This document shows positions 44,638 to 53,630 of a stretch of 57,621 nt of DNA, piece after piece (the stretch's first letter is position 1; each line of letters starts with the position of its first letter). The notes under the pieces are model-generated. The model was not told the origin of the DNA. It saw only the letters and a program-made list of their open reading frames with translations, and made no database searches. The position numbers were made by a program, and so were the translations under genes. The DNA is from JACKDX01 sp964640175 (GTDB lineage: Bacteria > Myxococcota_A > Polyangia > Polyangiales > GCA-016699535), in the NCBI GenBank assembly GCA_964640175.1, contig CAZXFW010000014.1, positions 1 to 57,621 of the forward strand, read 5' to 3'.

Positions 44638-44943
44638 TTGGAACAAGGCCAGGGTTTTTCGAAAGATAACAACCAGTGGATTTGGGCAAGCTCGCCGCAT
44701 GTGTACGTTTACAATATGAGTGCCGTAGGCTCGTACATGCTTTTGGACAGTCAACGGCCCAATCCCTTCAACGTGGTGATCGGGCCGAGTCAGGCAGCCA
44801 CATTCAAACTAGGTGGGGACATCTGGTTTGACGGTCCCAATTATATGGGCTTCACGGGCAATCCGGCGATCGAATACGACCCCATCGGCTTGTACGACGT
44901 GCATGCGGGCATCCGCACACTCAACCGCCCGCCTCCTTTTTGA
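44638..44943 (+). CDS. Open frame, probably fragment of a secreted protein
   Basis: TTG at 44638 is the only plausible start in frame; the frame is open back to a stop at 44593. The 101 residues (WIWASSPHVYVYNM, QAATFKLGGDIWFDGPNY, GFTGNPAIEYDPIGLYDV) look protein-like, with a regular beta pattern. A hydrophobic run (ISLIVLTIFCI) ending in a Cys lies just upstream, but in another frame, so this could be the end of a broken lipoprotein gene. Not recognised. Confidence 0.35.
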   Translation: MEQGQGFSKDNNQWIWASSPHVYVYNMSAVGSYMLLDSQRPNPFNVVIGPSQAATFKLGGDIWFDGPNYMGFTGNPAIEYDPIGLYDVHAGIRTLNRPPPF

Positions 44944-45130
44944 GTCGTCCTCCATGGCACCCCTAGGTGCTAAGTGATGGACATTCGGTCAAGATGGCGC
45001 CAAGAATAGAGCGCAGGCTCTTGGCCTTGAACCGCGTAAGCCTTCACGAACTCGTGATAAAGCTGTTGCGCGGTATTGTCAATTCAATATTCAAAATTGA
45101 ATCGCCAATTTATGGCTTAATACCTATCGA

Positions 45131-46374
45131 TTAAATGTCTCGTCCTACTCCGCTAAGCATGAACTCCACCGAGTACTTCCAACATAGGATACCAGTGTGC
45201 GGTCCTGGCTCCACCCATAGCTCGATGTCGCCAATCACTGGATTGCCCTCGCCGCAACTCAGCAACGTATCGGGCAAGCGATCGGTTGCGCTAGTGAACG
45301 CATCGTTATTCAAAACCGCCATCGGTGCTCCCGAGATGGTTGCCAAGTCATCTCTAACGGTTCCTCCAAGTGCACGAATAGACGCCGTGCCTGTCTGACA
45401 GGAAAACCGCAGGCTAAGGGTATCCTTCGTGCGCATGCTGCGTGCGAGGACGAATTCGACTAACTGCTTCCTCGCAGCCGACGGCTAAGGGTATCCTTCG
45501 TGCGCATGCTGCGTGCGAGGCCCTGTAGCTTGATGTCCATCATTCCCACAGAGGAACGCTGTGTATTCACAGACATCCGGACCCCACGTCGGGATTCTTT
45601 TTCGTAACTGGGCAGCACTTGCTCAAATCTGTAAGGTGTTCCAGGAAGGGATGTCACCGGTTGACATTCGATGTGCCTAAGCACCGGTTCTTCAGATGCC
45701 TCGTCACACGCAGCGGCGTCCACCGGCAAGAGGTTCCCGGTGTTATGAAGGAAGTTCACCAAAAACGGGGGATCACCGGCTGTCTCTGGGGGAAGGTACT
45801 CCATTACAAACAAAGGTTCGTTGAGATCTTCATAGTTGCATTCAGGACATGATTGGCTAAACGGCGTTGGGATCCAGTCAAAGCCAGCCACAATGGCTTG
45901 CCATGGCGTCGGTGATTGGTGGTCACCGAAATTTTCGGAAATGTACACTTGGGGAAGAAACCGGGCGCGGGTGATGCCATCTTTGGCAGCAGCAACCCAC
46001 CCCGCATAGGCACGGGCCAAAGGTGAGTCAGCATTCTCCAAAGATTGGCTAAGTTCATGTTGTATTTGCTCGCGCTTGACTTGATCGCCCAGCCGTTCCT
46101 CCGCCACTTCACGGCTCCGCTCAAGCGATGCTTGTTTGGGCCGACCATCAGGGCCAAGATGGGTTGGCAAGATGGCGGTTCGAAATGCCCACTCGAGGTT
46201 ATGTAGGGTGGTTTTGTAACCATCAATAGAGTTACCCATCGAAGCGCCTTCCTTGGACTCGACCGACGCATCGTTTTGCGCAGCGCAACCCACACTCATC
46301 ACAAACGCGGCACATAGTGCCAGCCAGGCCGACTTGGGCACTGACTGGCGGATAGTGATGTACGGGTTAATCAT
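45131..46374 (-). pseudogene. Secreted lipoprotein gene disrupted by a 71-bp duplication
   Basis: Begins at ATG 46374 with signal/lipobox FVMSVGC. It reads through GLARSMRTKDTLS to about 45483 and then into a short out-of-frame tail, stopping at 45460. The rest of the protein (LRFSCQTGTASIRALG..., ending SGVGRDI) is in another frame down to 45131. A 38-bp block recurs at 45412-45449 and 45483-45520, 71 bp apart, on either side of the break. Deleting 71 bp leaves 1173 bases, i.e. 391 codons in one frame. Function unknown; the mature part is secreted, with several Cys. The upstream 50-aa frame overlaps its start (ATGA). Confidence 0.75.
45412..45520. repeat. 38-bp direct repeat pair (71-bp period)
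   Basis: A 38-bp block starting GGCTAAGGGTATCCTTCG occurs at 45412-45449 and 45483-45520, separated by 33 bp that contains GAATTCGACTAACTG. It breaks the lipoprotein gene 45131-46374. Compatible with a tandem duplication with altered filler, or insertion of a small element. Confidence 0.9.
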
Positions 46375-46523
46375 TTTTTGTAAAAAATACCACGCCTGGA
46401 ATTGAGCGCATCCTTCATAAATGGCAGAGAGATATCGGCATCCGGATGAAGCGCCAGCACCGCGACTGTCAGCGGTTTGTACACGGTATCTCTAAAACAT
46501 CTCGTTCGATGACTCTCAGCCAT
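46371..46523 (-). CDS. Small 50-aa open frame coupled to the lipoprotein gene
   Basis: ATG at 46523 with a strong AAGGAG seven bases upstream; the frame ends with TGA at 46371, overlapping the ATG of the 46374 lipoprotein as ATGA. The product (from MAESHRTRCF, through VYKPLTVAVLAL and ISLPFMKDAL, ending in RRGIFYKK) has no signal peptide. The ribosome site and the stop-start overlap argue for real translation, or at least a leader peptide controlling the next gene. Too short to be recognised by family; not conclusive. Confidence 0.4.
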   Translation of the reverse strand: MAESHRTRCFRDTVYKPLTVAVLALHPDADISLPFMKDALNSRRGIFYKK

Positions 46524-47078
46524 GCTCCAACTCCTTCATGTTCGAGGTATCCGTGTGCCCACAACCCAAACTCTGGCGCACCTGTAAGTCTCTATGTCAG
46601 GCGGATGCAAAAAGTGCGCCGTTTTCCAGGCACAGAAATCATTGGAATATTTCAGCCCGGCAAGAAATAGTGCTGGGGACTGGAAATCCAATGCTCGTCA
46701 CTTAAGGCCCCAGCGTACCTGTAGTGCCGGGAACATACCTGACAAATGAGAGCGGCAGCATCGCTGACAGGTTAGTCAGGAGTCTGAAAGATAGAAGCGC
46801 GGCAACGCAGCGTTCCGAAAGGTAATCCGGGGACACCTTACCTCTTTCTGAGGGTTGAGTTTAACGTGTTTGGAATTAAGTAAGTTGTCCCTGATTCCGT
46901 AACCGAACTAGCGGACTAGTTGCCGGGGTCAGGAAACGTGTGAGAGGCAAGGCGAAGCTCGACCGGTGCCTCTTTCAACACCACCTGTACTCCACGCTCT
47001 TTGTTCACACGCAATCCCTATGCGTAGGACATCGTCAAAAACCTGGATGTAGCCGAGGTGCTTGAACGCTCGCTGTTA
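46524..47078. other. Gene-poor stretch, no recognised gene
   Basis: Nothing codes convincingly here. It contains the perfect 5-bp hairpin CTGAC-AGGTTA-GTCAG (46765-46780) and short segments of GGGGACACC/GTCCCTGATT type, as often seen at ends of degraded mobile elements. No element could be named, and no tRNA cloverleaf was found. Confidence 0.4.
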
Positions 47079-47420
47079 TCATAACTCGCCCAGTAAACGA
47101 AGCTTTTCCTTAATTTCTGACAATACGGGTAGAGGTACCCTTTTTAGGGCTTTTACAAATCTGCGATTATCGATCGCGCGGCTTTGATCGATCATAACCT
47201 CGCATTCGTGATCATTACCAGCCATACCCTTGGGTAGCACAACTCGCAGAATGCTTTCTCCTGTCAGACGCGTGGTACAGGGCAGCACCCACGTAGAGGG
47301 ATGGTGCGTCGCATTGAGTAAATCTGTTTGCATGATCAACACGGGTCTAAGTTTTCCCGCTTCGGTGCCTTTCTTAGGTCTAAGATCTGCAATGCATAGG
47401 AAACCATGCTGGATTTTCAT
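47079..47420 (-). CDS. MazF/PemK-type endoribonuclease toxin
   Basis: 113-aa toxin fold: GFLCIADLRPKKGTEAGKLRPVLIMQTDLL, then a WVLPCTTRL strand and the C-terminal MIDQSRAIDNRRF helix, all typical of PemK/MazF mRNA interferases. The active-site Arg/Thr/Ser-containing stretches (RPVLI, CTTRL, IDQSRA) are visible. It overlaps the upstream antitoxin gene by 4 bp, so the pair is coupled, antitoxin first. Confidence 0.85.
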   Translation of the reverse strand: MKIQHGFLCIADLRPKKGTEAGKLRPVLIMQTDLLNATHHPSTWVLPCTTRLTGESILRVVLPKGMAGNDHECEVMIDQSRAIDNRRFVKALKRVPLPVLSEIKEKLRLLGEL

Positions 47421-47665
47421 TCCATAGTTTCTCCAGCAAGATGATCCAGCTCTTGCAGTTCTTGTGCCATCGATTTGCGTACAGCCAACGATGCCTCTCG
47501 GTACGCTTGACGAAGCTCTTCTCGCTCAGTCATCTGCCTTAAAAGTCGTAAGCCACGCCGTACGACCTCGACTTTGGTCCTTAATTTCAGCTTCTTTCGT
47601 AGACCTTCAACGGTTTTCAGTTCCTCGGCAGGCAAGGTAATGCTCGACTTTGCATTTGATTTCAT
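47417..47665 (-). CDS. Ribbon-helix-helix-type antitoxin
   Basis: 82 aa: MKSNAKSSITLPAEELKTVEGLRKKL is a beta-strand followed by helix, typical of ribbon-helix-helix repressors. The tail (helix TEREELRQAYREASLAVRKSM) is likely the toxin-binding part. Lies directly upstream of the MazF-type gene, as in MazEF/PemIK modules. It probably binds its own promoter. Confidence 0.8.
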   Translation of the reverse strand: MKSNAKSSITLPAEELKTVEGLRKKLKLRTKVEVVRRGLRLLRQMTEREELRQAYREASLAVRKSMAQELQELDHLAGETME

Positions 47666-47705
47666 ACTTTTCTAATACCATAAATTCGGCTTTCCAGCAA
47701 TGAAA

Positions 47706-48256
47706 CTATCTCCATGTATCGCGGCGTTGGAGAACCCGCTCACGGCAGGTGCTATTGCCATCCCCGACTCCGTCAGGTGCAAACACATTGCGAAAGCGCC
47801 AATGCCACGGTTCAACCGAATAACCAGTCTCATCAAAAGTTCTAGCTCCTTCGAAACGCGACGACTCGTTGCTATTTGGTGGATAACTGTTGACGAAACC
47901 GAATTGCCACGCGTGATCTTCCAACCACTGATATAGATCTTTCTCTGCTTGCGTAGCTTGCTCTCCGACCTCATCGGTGAACCCTGGAAGCGTGAACCCA
48001 GCAATGCCTGGAGATGCGGCCAAGCTTCAGTATGTAATTTTAGCTCTCCTTCGTTGGACTTGTTGTACTTGTTATCAATCGCAATCAGGGTAGGCTCTGC
48101 GCTCACAATCGCGCGAGTTTGAGTCACCTGATACAACAGTGGATAACCAGCCTCGAGCAACTCCGTGCACGCCGGGCTGGCTGAAGCTGCTATCGTTTCA
48201 GAATTTGCAGCAACTATGTCTCCCGATGACCCGCAGCCACGCAAGATGCGGGCCAT
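47706..48256 (-). pseudogene. Remnant of M15 (VanY-type) D-Ala-D-Ala carboxypeptidase-like gene
   Basis: One frame (48023-47706) has the sequence WLEDHAWQFGFVNSYPPN followed by GYSVEPWHWRF. This is the end of the M15 peptidase fold (YGFxxSYP...EPWHWR, one of the zinc ligands). The N-terminal part (MARILRGCGSSG...) reads in another frame up to about 48020, so a frameshift near there breaks the gene. The other zinc ligands (SxHxxGxAxD) are not found, so it is truncated or diverged. Peptidase function is therefore lost or uncertain. Confidence 0.45.
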
Positions 48257-48477
48257 ATGACATCATCGGATACTATTCAGTAAATTCAGCCTAGATCACC
48301 AATTGAGGACTATCGACATTGCCCTAGGTTCTCCTAAAACCATACTTGCAAGACCACAGTGCTTTAGATGGAGTGAGTGCAAGGAGGAAAGGCTCCGTTA
48401 GCGACGCCCCTTGCGAACGTTCTACGCGCGGGCATGGTAGAGCCGCAGCTCAGTCGCTGATCCGCGATTCAGCCCGA

Positions 48478-48513
48478 CAACTAGTTGACTAGGAAACTAT
48501 CTTGCGCTAAGCT
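48478..48513 (+). promoter_or_regulatory. Candidate promoter with palindromic operator for the DUF1398-MarR pair
   Basis: A perfect palindrome CAACTAGTTG (48478-48487) runs into TTGACT (-35, 48485-48490). The 17-bp spacer then leads to TAAGCT (48508-48513) as a partial -10. A second partial copy of the CTAG element follows. It lies about 55-90 bp upstream of the GTG start at 48567. MarR-family repressors typically bind such palindromes, and the MarR gene is the second gene of this unit, so autoregulation is likely. Confidence 0.5.
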
Positions 48514-48566
48514 GCGTCTCGTGGCTGGCTTAAAGGCCCGCCATCACTCGAAGCGAGGAATCCAAC

Positions 48567-48968
48567 GTGAACGAGCAACTGACCGCAATCTCCAAATCCG
48601 TCCTGGATGCTGCACACGCAAACACGATGGATTTTCCCACGTGCGTCCGCGCCCTCAGTGAAGCGGGATTCGAGGGCTACCTCATCGACTTTCGGCGCGG
48701 CGCAGCGACGTACTATTTGCCCAGCGGAAAGAGCGTGCAGCACCTACTGCCTGACGCTGACGCCGGCGTGTCTGCAGCGTTTCGCGCCGCCGACATTGAA
48801 CAGGCTGTACACGAGGCGCGAGACAATGCCCCTGGCTATACATACGTGGGCTTCTGCGCGAAGGTGAAGGCCGCTGGATGCGCAGGGTACATGGTCTCTT
48901 TTCTCGGAAAGCGCGTCGTCTATTTCGGGCGCACGGCAGAGACGCATGTCGAGCACTTCCCCCAGTAA
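48567..48968 (+). CDS. DUF1398-family protein
   Basis: 133 aa from GTG 48567, with GCGAGGAA nine bases upstream. The sequence DFPTCVRALSEAGFEGYLIDFRRGAATYYLPSG fits the DUF1398 family (small enterobacterial/phage-linked proteins such as YbcV); the domain seems to be duplicated, with GFCAKVKAAGCAGYMVSFLGKRVVYFGR as a second related half. Function unknown. Higher GC than the flanking genes. Its stop overlaps the preferred MarR start. Confidence 0.8.
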   Translation: MNEQLTAISKSVLDAAHANTMDFPTCVRALSEAGFEGYLIDFRRGAATYYLPSGKSVQHLLPDADAGVSAAFRAADIEQAVHEARDNAPGYTYVGFCAKVKAAGCAGYMVSFLGKRVVYFGRTAETHVEHFPQ

Positions 48969-49470
48969 GCCGAGTGCTCGCGAACGGGAACCGGACGCAG
49001 ATCAATGCTCGCGAATGCAAGCAGACGTTAGCGGCCTCGAAGCGCATCTCGGCTATTGGCTTCGGGCTGTGTCGAACCACGTGTCCCACGCCTTCAAGGT
49101 GAAGGTGGAGGCGCACGGCGTGACAGTCGCGGAGTGGGTGGTGCTGCGCGCACTCTACGATGCAGACGGTGTGAAGCCGAGCGAGCTCGCGACGACGCTC
49201 GGACTGACTCGTGGCGCCATCTCGAAGCTGGTGGACCGTTTGATGACAAAGGAGCTCGTGTCAGTCCGGAGCGATGTGCGCGATGGAAGGGCCCAGCTCA
49301 TCACCCTGAGGGCATCCGGACGCCGGCTCGTACCGAAGCTCGCGGCCCTGGCAGACGAGAACGATGCGGAGGTTTTCGGCCACCTTGAGCAAGACCAGCG
49401 GACATCTTTGCGTGAGACACTCAAGACGATTGCCGAGCGCCTTGAGCTTCGGGGGGCACCCGTCGACTGA
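48946..49470 (+). CDS. MarR-family transcriptional regulator
   Basis: Winged-helix repressor: residues about 45-150 carry VKPSELATTLGLTRGAISKLVDRLMTK (DNA-recognition region) and VRSDVRDGRAQLITL (the wing). A start at ATG 48946 overlaps the DUF1398 stop (translational coupling), and a second ATG at 49018 would cut the unconserved N-terminus; either is plausible. It probably represses its own operon at the palindrome upstream. The GC-rich sequence differs from neighbours, compatible with recent acquisition. Confidence 0.87.
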   Translation: MSSTSPSKPSAREREPDADQCSRMQADVSGLEAHLGYWLRAVSNHVSHAFKVKVEAHGVTVAEWVVLRALYDADGVKPSELATTLGLTRGAISKLVDRLMTKELVSVRSDVRDGRAQLITLRASGRRLVPKLAALADENDAEVFGHLEQDQRTSLRETLKTIAERLELRGAPVD

Positions 49471-49604
49471 TGACAATGCAAGCCCGATGCGTTGCTGTCC
49501 TATTGAGAACCACAGCAGGAAAGGTTGTTCCTGGCGTGCCCTGCAGTGCCATCAGCAGTCAACTCGAAAACTGCGGTCCAGTCAGAAGCAAAATTTACCC
49601 TTAA

Positions 49605-49961
49605 ATGATATACATGCGGCAACTTTCAATAGCGCGTAAGGGACTGCAGAACGAAGAGCTTCCGTCTCAAGACATGCGCGTTGAGTTTGCAGCAGTTTTG
49701 CAGAAGGTTCGCCGAAGGATCGTGCCAACGATACTCGTTGCCCTGGCAGCTCACACCAAGCAGCGAAGTGACGTGGTCGCCGGCCCGCAAGACCAAGAGC
49801 CCGAAGCGCAGCTCCATCTGTGCAACCAGGACCCTGCCAACACAAGCGCAACGCCACCAAGGCGCACCCCTTGGGCCAAGCTCTTGGTCAGAGTCTTCAA
49901 AGTCGATGTAAGTGTTTGCCCAGGGTGCGGTGGCAAGATGAAACTCAGATTCATGCTTTGA
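49605..49961 (+). mobile_element. IS91/ISCR-like transposase remnant
   Basis: The reading frame ends TPWAKLLVRVFKVDVSVCPGCGGKMKLR. This matches the end of IS91-family transposases (RTxWAxLLxRVFxxDVxxCPxCGGxM), including the zinc-binding CPxCGG. Only this C-terminal piece is seen; the catalytic Y2 domain is missing, so it is a dead fragment of an element that once sat here. Confidence 0.72.
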
Positions 49962-50140
49962 AATCCCTAGGCTTTCTTTTGGGTCTTAGGGTTCCAAGCA
50001 AGGCCGGACCAAAGAACATTTCCAAGATCGGATTAGGCGTCATTCGTCGATTGACTACTCAAGTCCCAGAGACGAACGTAATCATGGTCAATGTGACGAG
50101 TCCCCACAGTACCAGTACAGCATTTGGAACGGCGGTCCTG

Positions 50141-51475
50141 TTACGGGGCTCTGGTGATCTGGAACAGATGTATGGGGTAATTCCAAGCCTGCATGTTTTC
50201 TATTACTGGGCTGAGGACTGTGACCCAGCGTCGGCTCCGCGTCGAAAAAGAAAAAGTCTGCGCTGGCGGGGCATTATTAAATCGATGGATGTCCATCATT
50301 CCGTCAACTCCTGAAAGTGCATCTATATTCAGGCTGTCATGTTCGAAATACGGAAAGGACTCCGAGTTGAGTAGGTTATTTTCAGTGACGACATATGCCA
50401 CCGTGGAATCACCAAGCAAATTCCGCAGATCTGAACCTAAGGAATAGATGCTCTTCTCGAACGGACCGTCCTGGGCATACATCCAACTCGGGTATGGAAA
50501 CACGACAAAGATGTCCCCGCCCGTTATCGTAGGTAGTGACTTTGCGGGTAGGTTCATATATCGAAAATCGATATTTTCTGGGACTTCAGTGACGATGTCA
50601 CAAAAATCTGTTGATCTATCGTAGTATAGGCTGCCTGGATCAATGCTCTCCGAATGCGGCGGGCAGCGCAAGGCGTACTCTCGATTAACTAAGTTCTGAT
50701 TTGGACCCTGAGGATCAGCTGATACGATATCGTTGACGTATACATTGCGGTACTGCTGAGATAGCAGCATCAAAAAAGCACCCCTCTGCTCATGCATAGG
50801 TTCCCCGCCTGCGCCTAACACGTACGCATCCCGATCACGCGCATCCGGAACTTGGTAATACTGCTCACTCAGTTGCTTATGCGGCCCAAGACAGTGGTTA
50901 GACGTGACCGTTAACGAACCACCGAGTACGTAATCGCCAAGCGCTGCAGCGAACTGCACGACATCCGGATAGGATGAGCCTTCACTTGCGTATCGTAGCC
51001 CGACCGGCACTGGTTCCAACCTGCCGGACACACCAAACTCATACTCCGGGCAACTACCTAAAGCCTTTGCCGTCCAACGAGGAAGTCCCGCTCGGGCAAA
51101 TTCTTTAACGGTGTATTTCTTCAAATACGAATGGTCTGGATTGTCAGCATAAGGCTCACCCACTACGTCGGCGCGGCGTACGAATCGTGTCGCTTCGGCC
51201 GAGCCAATCCATGCCCAATGGGCATTCTCAGAAAAATACTCCAGTGTGGACTTGCTGCCATCGGCTGTCTGAACGCCGACATCAGACGCCAACCCAACTG
51301 GTACAAGCTTGCCAGCTCGTGAATGGAACTCGAATACCATCGCCTCAGAACGCACGTCGACTCGAACGACATTGCTTGTTTGAATTTCACTCTGGTTGGT
51401 GTAGGACTGCTGCTTAGCGCCAAGCTCACAGCTCAGCCCCCACACAACGAGCCAAAGCGCGACCACATACGGCAT
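50141..51475 (-). CDS. Secreted lipoprotein, possible relative of the 72-1247 family
   Basis: Start chosen at ATG 51475: AGGAG is 5 bases upstream, and MPYVVALWLVVWGLSC gives a signal with Cys about 16 as lipid site. The longer frame from 51550 lacks this. The mature part of about 430 residues has two Cys (CPEYEFG, NHCLG) 53 residues apart, matching the spacing (55) of CPVWN...RHCIL in the protein at 72-1247. The segments between show scattered similarity. The C-terminal half, with VFPYPSWMYAQD, is not shared. Function unknown. No protein partner is obvious. Confidence 0.7.
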   Translation of the reverse strand: MPYVVALWLVVWGLSCELGAKQQSYTNQSEIQTSNVVRVDVRSEAMVFEFHSRAGKLVPVGLASDVGVQTADGSKSTLEYFSENAHWAWIGSAEATRFVRRADVVGEPYADNPDHSYLKKYTVKEFARAGLPRWTAKALGSCPEYEFGVSGRLEPVPVGLRYASEGSSYPDVVQFAAALGDYVLGGSLTVTSNHCLGPHKQLSEQYYQVPDARDRDAYVLGAGGEPMHEQRGAFLMLLSQQYRNVYVNDIVSADPQGPNQNLVNREYALRCPPHSESIDPGSLYYDRSTDFCDIVTEVPENIDFRYMNLPAKSLPTITGGDIFVVFPYPSWMYAQDGPFEKSIYSLGSDLRNLLGDSTVAYVVTENNLLNSESFPYFEHDSLNIDALSGVDGMMDIHRFNNAPPAQTFSFSTRSRRWVTVLSPVIENMQAWNYPIHLFQITRAP

Positions 51476-51746
51476 GTATGCTCCTAGCACAGCTTGACCC
51501 CCGAGCAACCTGCCCGTTGCTTCCAAAGCTTGCATCCTTCCTTGAGTCATGCCTAGTAAGTTGTTGTTATTGGGAGCGATTGTGCGTGTTTTTTTTGTGC
51601 GTGCATGACTGAGGCAACGTGCTACCTTATTGCTCTTTTAATGATAGTCTAAACAATTTACGTCCATCGTACCCGAATACGACTATCTTCGAACACTGCT
51701 ATGCAATCGGCATTAACGTTCTCTTGAAGCAGCGGCTCACGTATGC

Positions 51747-52102
51747 CTATGTGCGGATGGTCGCAGCAACCACTTGTGCGGTGAACGTATAATCGGCGAC
51801 CACGCAATTGTCAGCGTCTTCTCGTTTCAAGGGGATTCTCACTGTGAACTTGGCGATCACTGCAAGTGCGTCCGCATCCCAGGAACCGCTTCCGTCAAGA
51901 TCGACGCGATCAACCGTCAGAAACCAGGTACTGGAATGTTGGCATAATTGGCGCTCCCGCAAATAAGGTGCTCTTGCATTATTGCATCTGTCAAGTCCAC
52001 AGTAGCTGTAAATACCAACGGCTCAGAATGATTGCATGCAAGAAGACACTCAAAGCGGGATGGCACGGACACTCTGTCACAAGTGATTAAGGTCATCTGC
52101 AA
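51747..52102 (-). pseudogene. Fragment of a secreted-type gene with frameshift
   Basis: Two overlapping frames on the minus strand join at about 51920-51930. The first, from 52102 (MQMTLITCDRVSVPSRFEC), ends ANIPVPGF; the second continues with VDRVDLDGSGSWDADALAV to 51747. The interval is 356 bases, not a multiple of three. The CLLACNH motif in it recurs in the 56.7 kb region. No signal peptide lies in reach, so the 5' part is lost or elsewhere. Confidence 0.5.
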
Positions 52103-52380
52103 CCTTACCCCCGCTGATCTGCAGTCTAGCCATCACTCCACGACCTGGGCCCGCGCCGGATTCTCGGTTTGAAACTCGCTCACCACAGGGCGTTCACATC
52201 CATTAGAGCGATCGGCACAGTTGATGAACTCGAGCTTGAACACCCAAGGCAGCAAGCAAACTCAGCGCTAGAAAGCTTAGCGGGAAAAGACGGTTCGTGC
52301 GACCTCCGCCAACAACGACCACGCGGTGAAGGCAGCTGCAAGTAGCGCAGACTTGGTTCTATGCTAAAACAGCCAAACCT

Positions 52381-53630
52381 ATGAGTGTTTTCTGCAATCA
52401 CAAGCCCCCGCGTTTGAGTGCTTGGCTGATGCAACTCGCGTTGCTATTGCCGATGTTTGTGGCGGCCTGCCAAGGCGATTCCATCATCGATAGGCTAGCT
52501 GGCACGCAAAGCGACGGCGCCAGAGACATGCGAGTCATCGTGACACGGCTGGAGGGTGCCCGTCTGAAGGTTCTTCTGCAAGCGCGCGGCCTACTGGTTG
52601 ATGTTCCTTCGTCGATTGATGTGTCGCAGGGAGGGGCGCTGCTTGATGATTGGCTTGATGCGTACGACTTCCTAGATGAGGGGAAGCAAAACTATCGCTC
52701 TACATTCGATGTGGCTGTGAGCGCACATGGTTTGCAGGGCTGGCTGCAAGTGTTAAACAAAAACATTTTTGTGAATGCCTCCGACATTACTCAAACGGAA
52801 AAGGAAGCATGGGAGAAAGAAGAAAGGAGCGACGTGCAGCAAGCGAGAGCACGACATACCCCGTTGTATGATTTTGGCCCCCATAATCGCCTCGAGGTCA
52901 AAGGATCGCTAGGCGCAGAAGAGTTAATCGATGTCGTCTCGAGAAATCATAACTATGACCTCGTGTATGCCCGTGCAAGTCAGAAGTGGGGTTGGATCTC
53001 TGCTCGTGCGCGCAGCGCTGATCTTGATGTGCCGGTTATGTTTGAGAGGATTACGGTGGATCAAGGCTACCAGCTTATCCTCGATCGGAAGGATTCACCT
53101 GACGACATCGTTGAAATTGATGAAGAGGACATAGGCTTGATCCGGCTTAGTGCACTCACATTAGAGATTAAGTTCGATGTGTCTGATCCCAATGATCGTG
53201 CCGCTTGGATCAATCTGACAAGGAAGGTCCTGCTAGATTTGCGGGCGCAGCTTCAGGAGTGCAATAAGTCCGGCAGCATGTGTGAAAACCCGCGTAGCGA
53301 TCTGCATGAAATGGGTCCTTGGAAGATCGAAGTGCCACTGATGCAACTGCTAGCAGGATTGTCGTCCATCGCCACGGTTGTTTTTGACGTGCATGACGAT
53401 GTTGAGTCGCTCTGCGCATTTGCGGAGGAAATTAACGCGCTGCTCACCGGGCTACAGGTTCCTTATAGCTTCAGACTGATGTTGCTTACGACGTCGGCCC
53501 CTGGCTTATAGAAGGCACGCATGGAACTCATATCAGCGAGATCGACGCTACGACGCTGTTTCACTATGTTTTGCGGCCACTGATGTATATACGTAACGAT
53601 GCTGAGAGTGCGTGTGATGCGCTTCCATAA
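52381..53630 (+). pseudogene. Frameshifted lipoprotein, paralogue of the gene at 72
   Basis: Signal and lipobox LLLPMFVAACQ. The first 374 codons read in frame up to a stop at 53511. By comparison with its paralogue at 72-1247, the true end is in the -1 frame: VGPWLIEGTHGTHISEIDATTLFHYVLRPLMYIRN, finishing at TAA 53630. That segment matches QPILEGTWGT...FFHYIIRPLHALRN. The interval 52381-53630 is one base short of a multiple of three, consistent with one lost base between 53466 and 53510. The protein was likely exported and anchored to a membrane. Assembly error is possible. Confidence 0.8.

Noticed and set aside
46680..47078. Group II intron or retron-type RNA in the gene-poor stretch
   Set aside because: No reverse transcriptase, no domain V hairpin and no recognisable 5' GUGYG consensus with partner pairing.
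48257..48477. tRNA or small RNA gene between the peptidase remnant and the DUF1398 promoter
   Set aside because: No cloverleaf, no TTCGAxxC loop and no acceptor pairing could be made.
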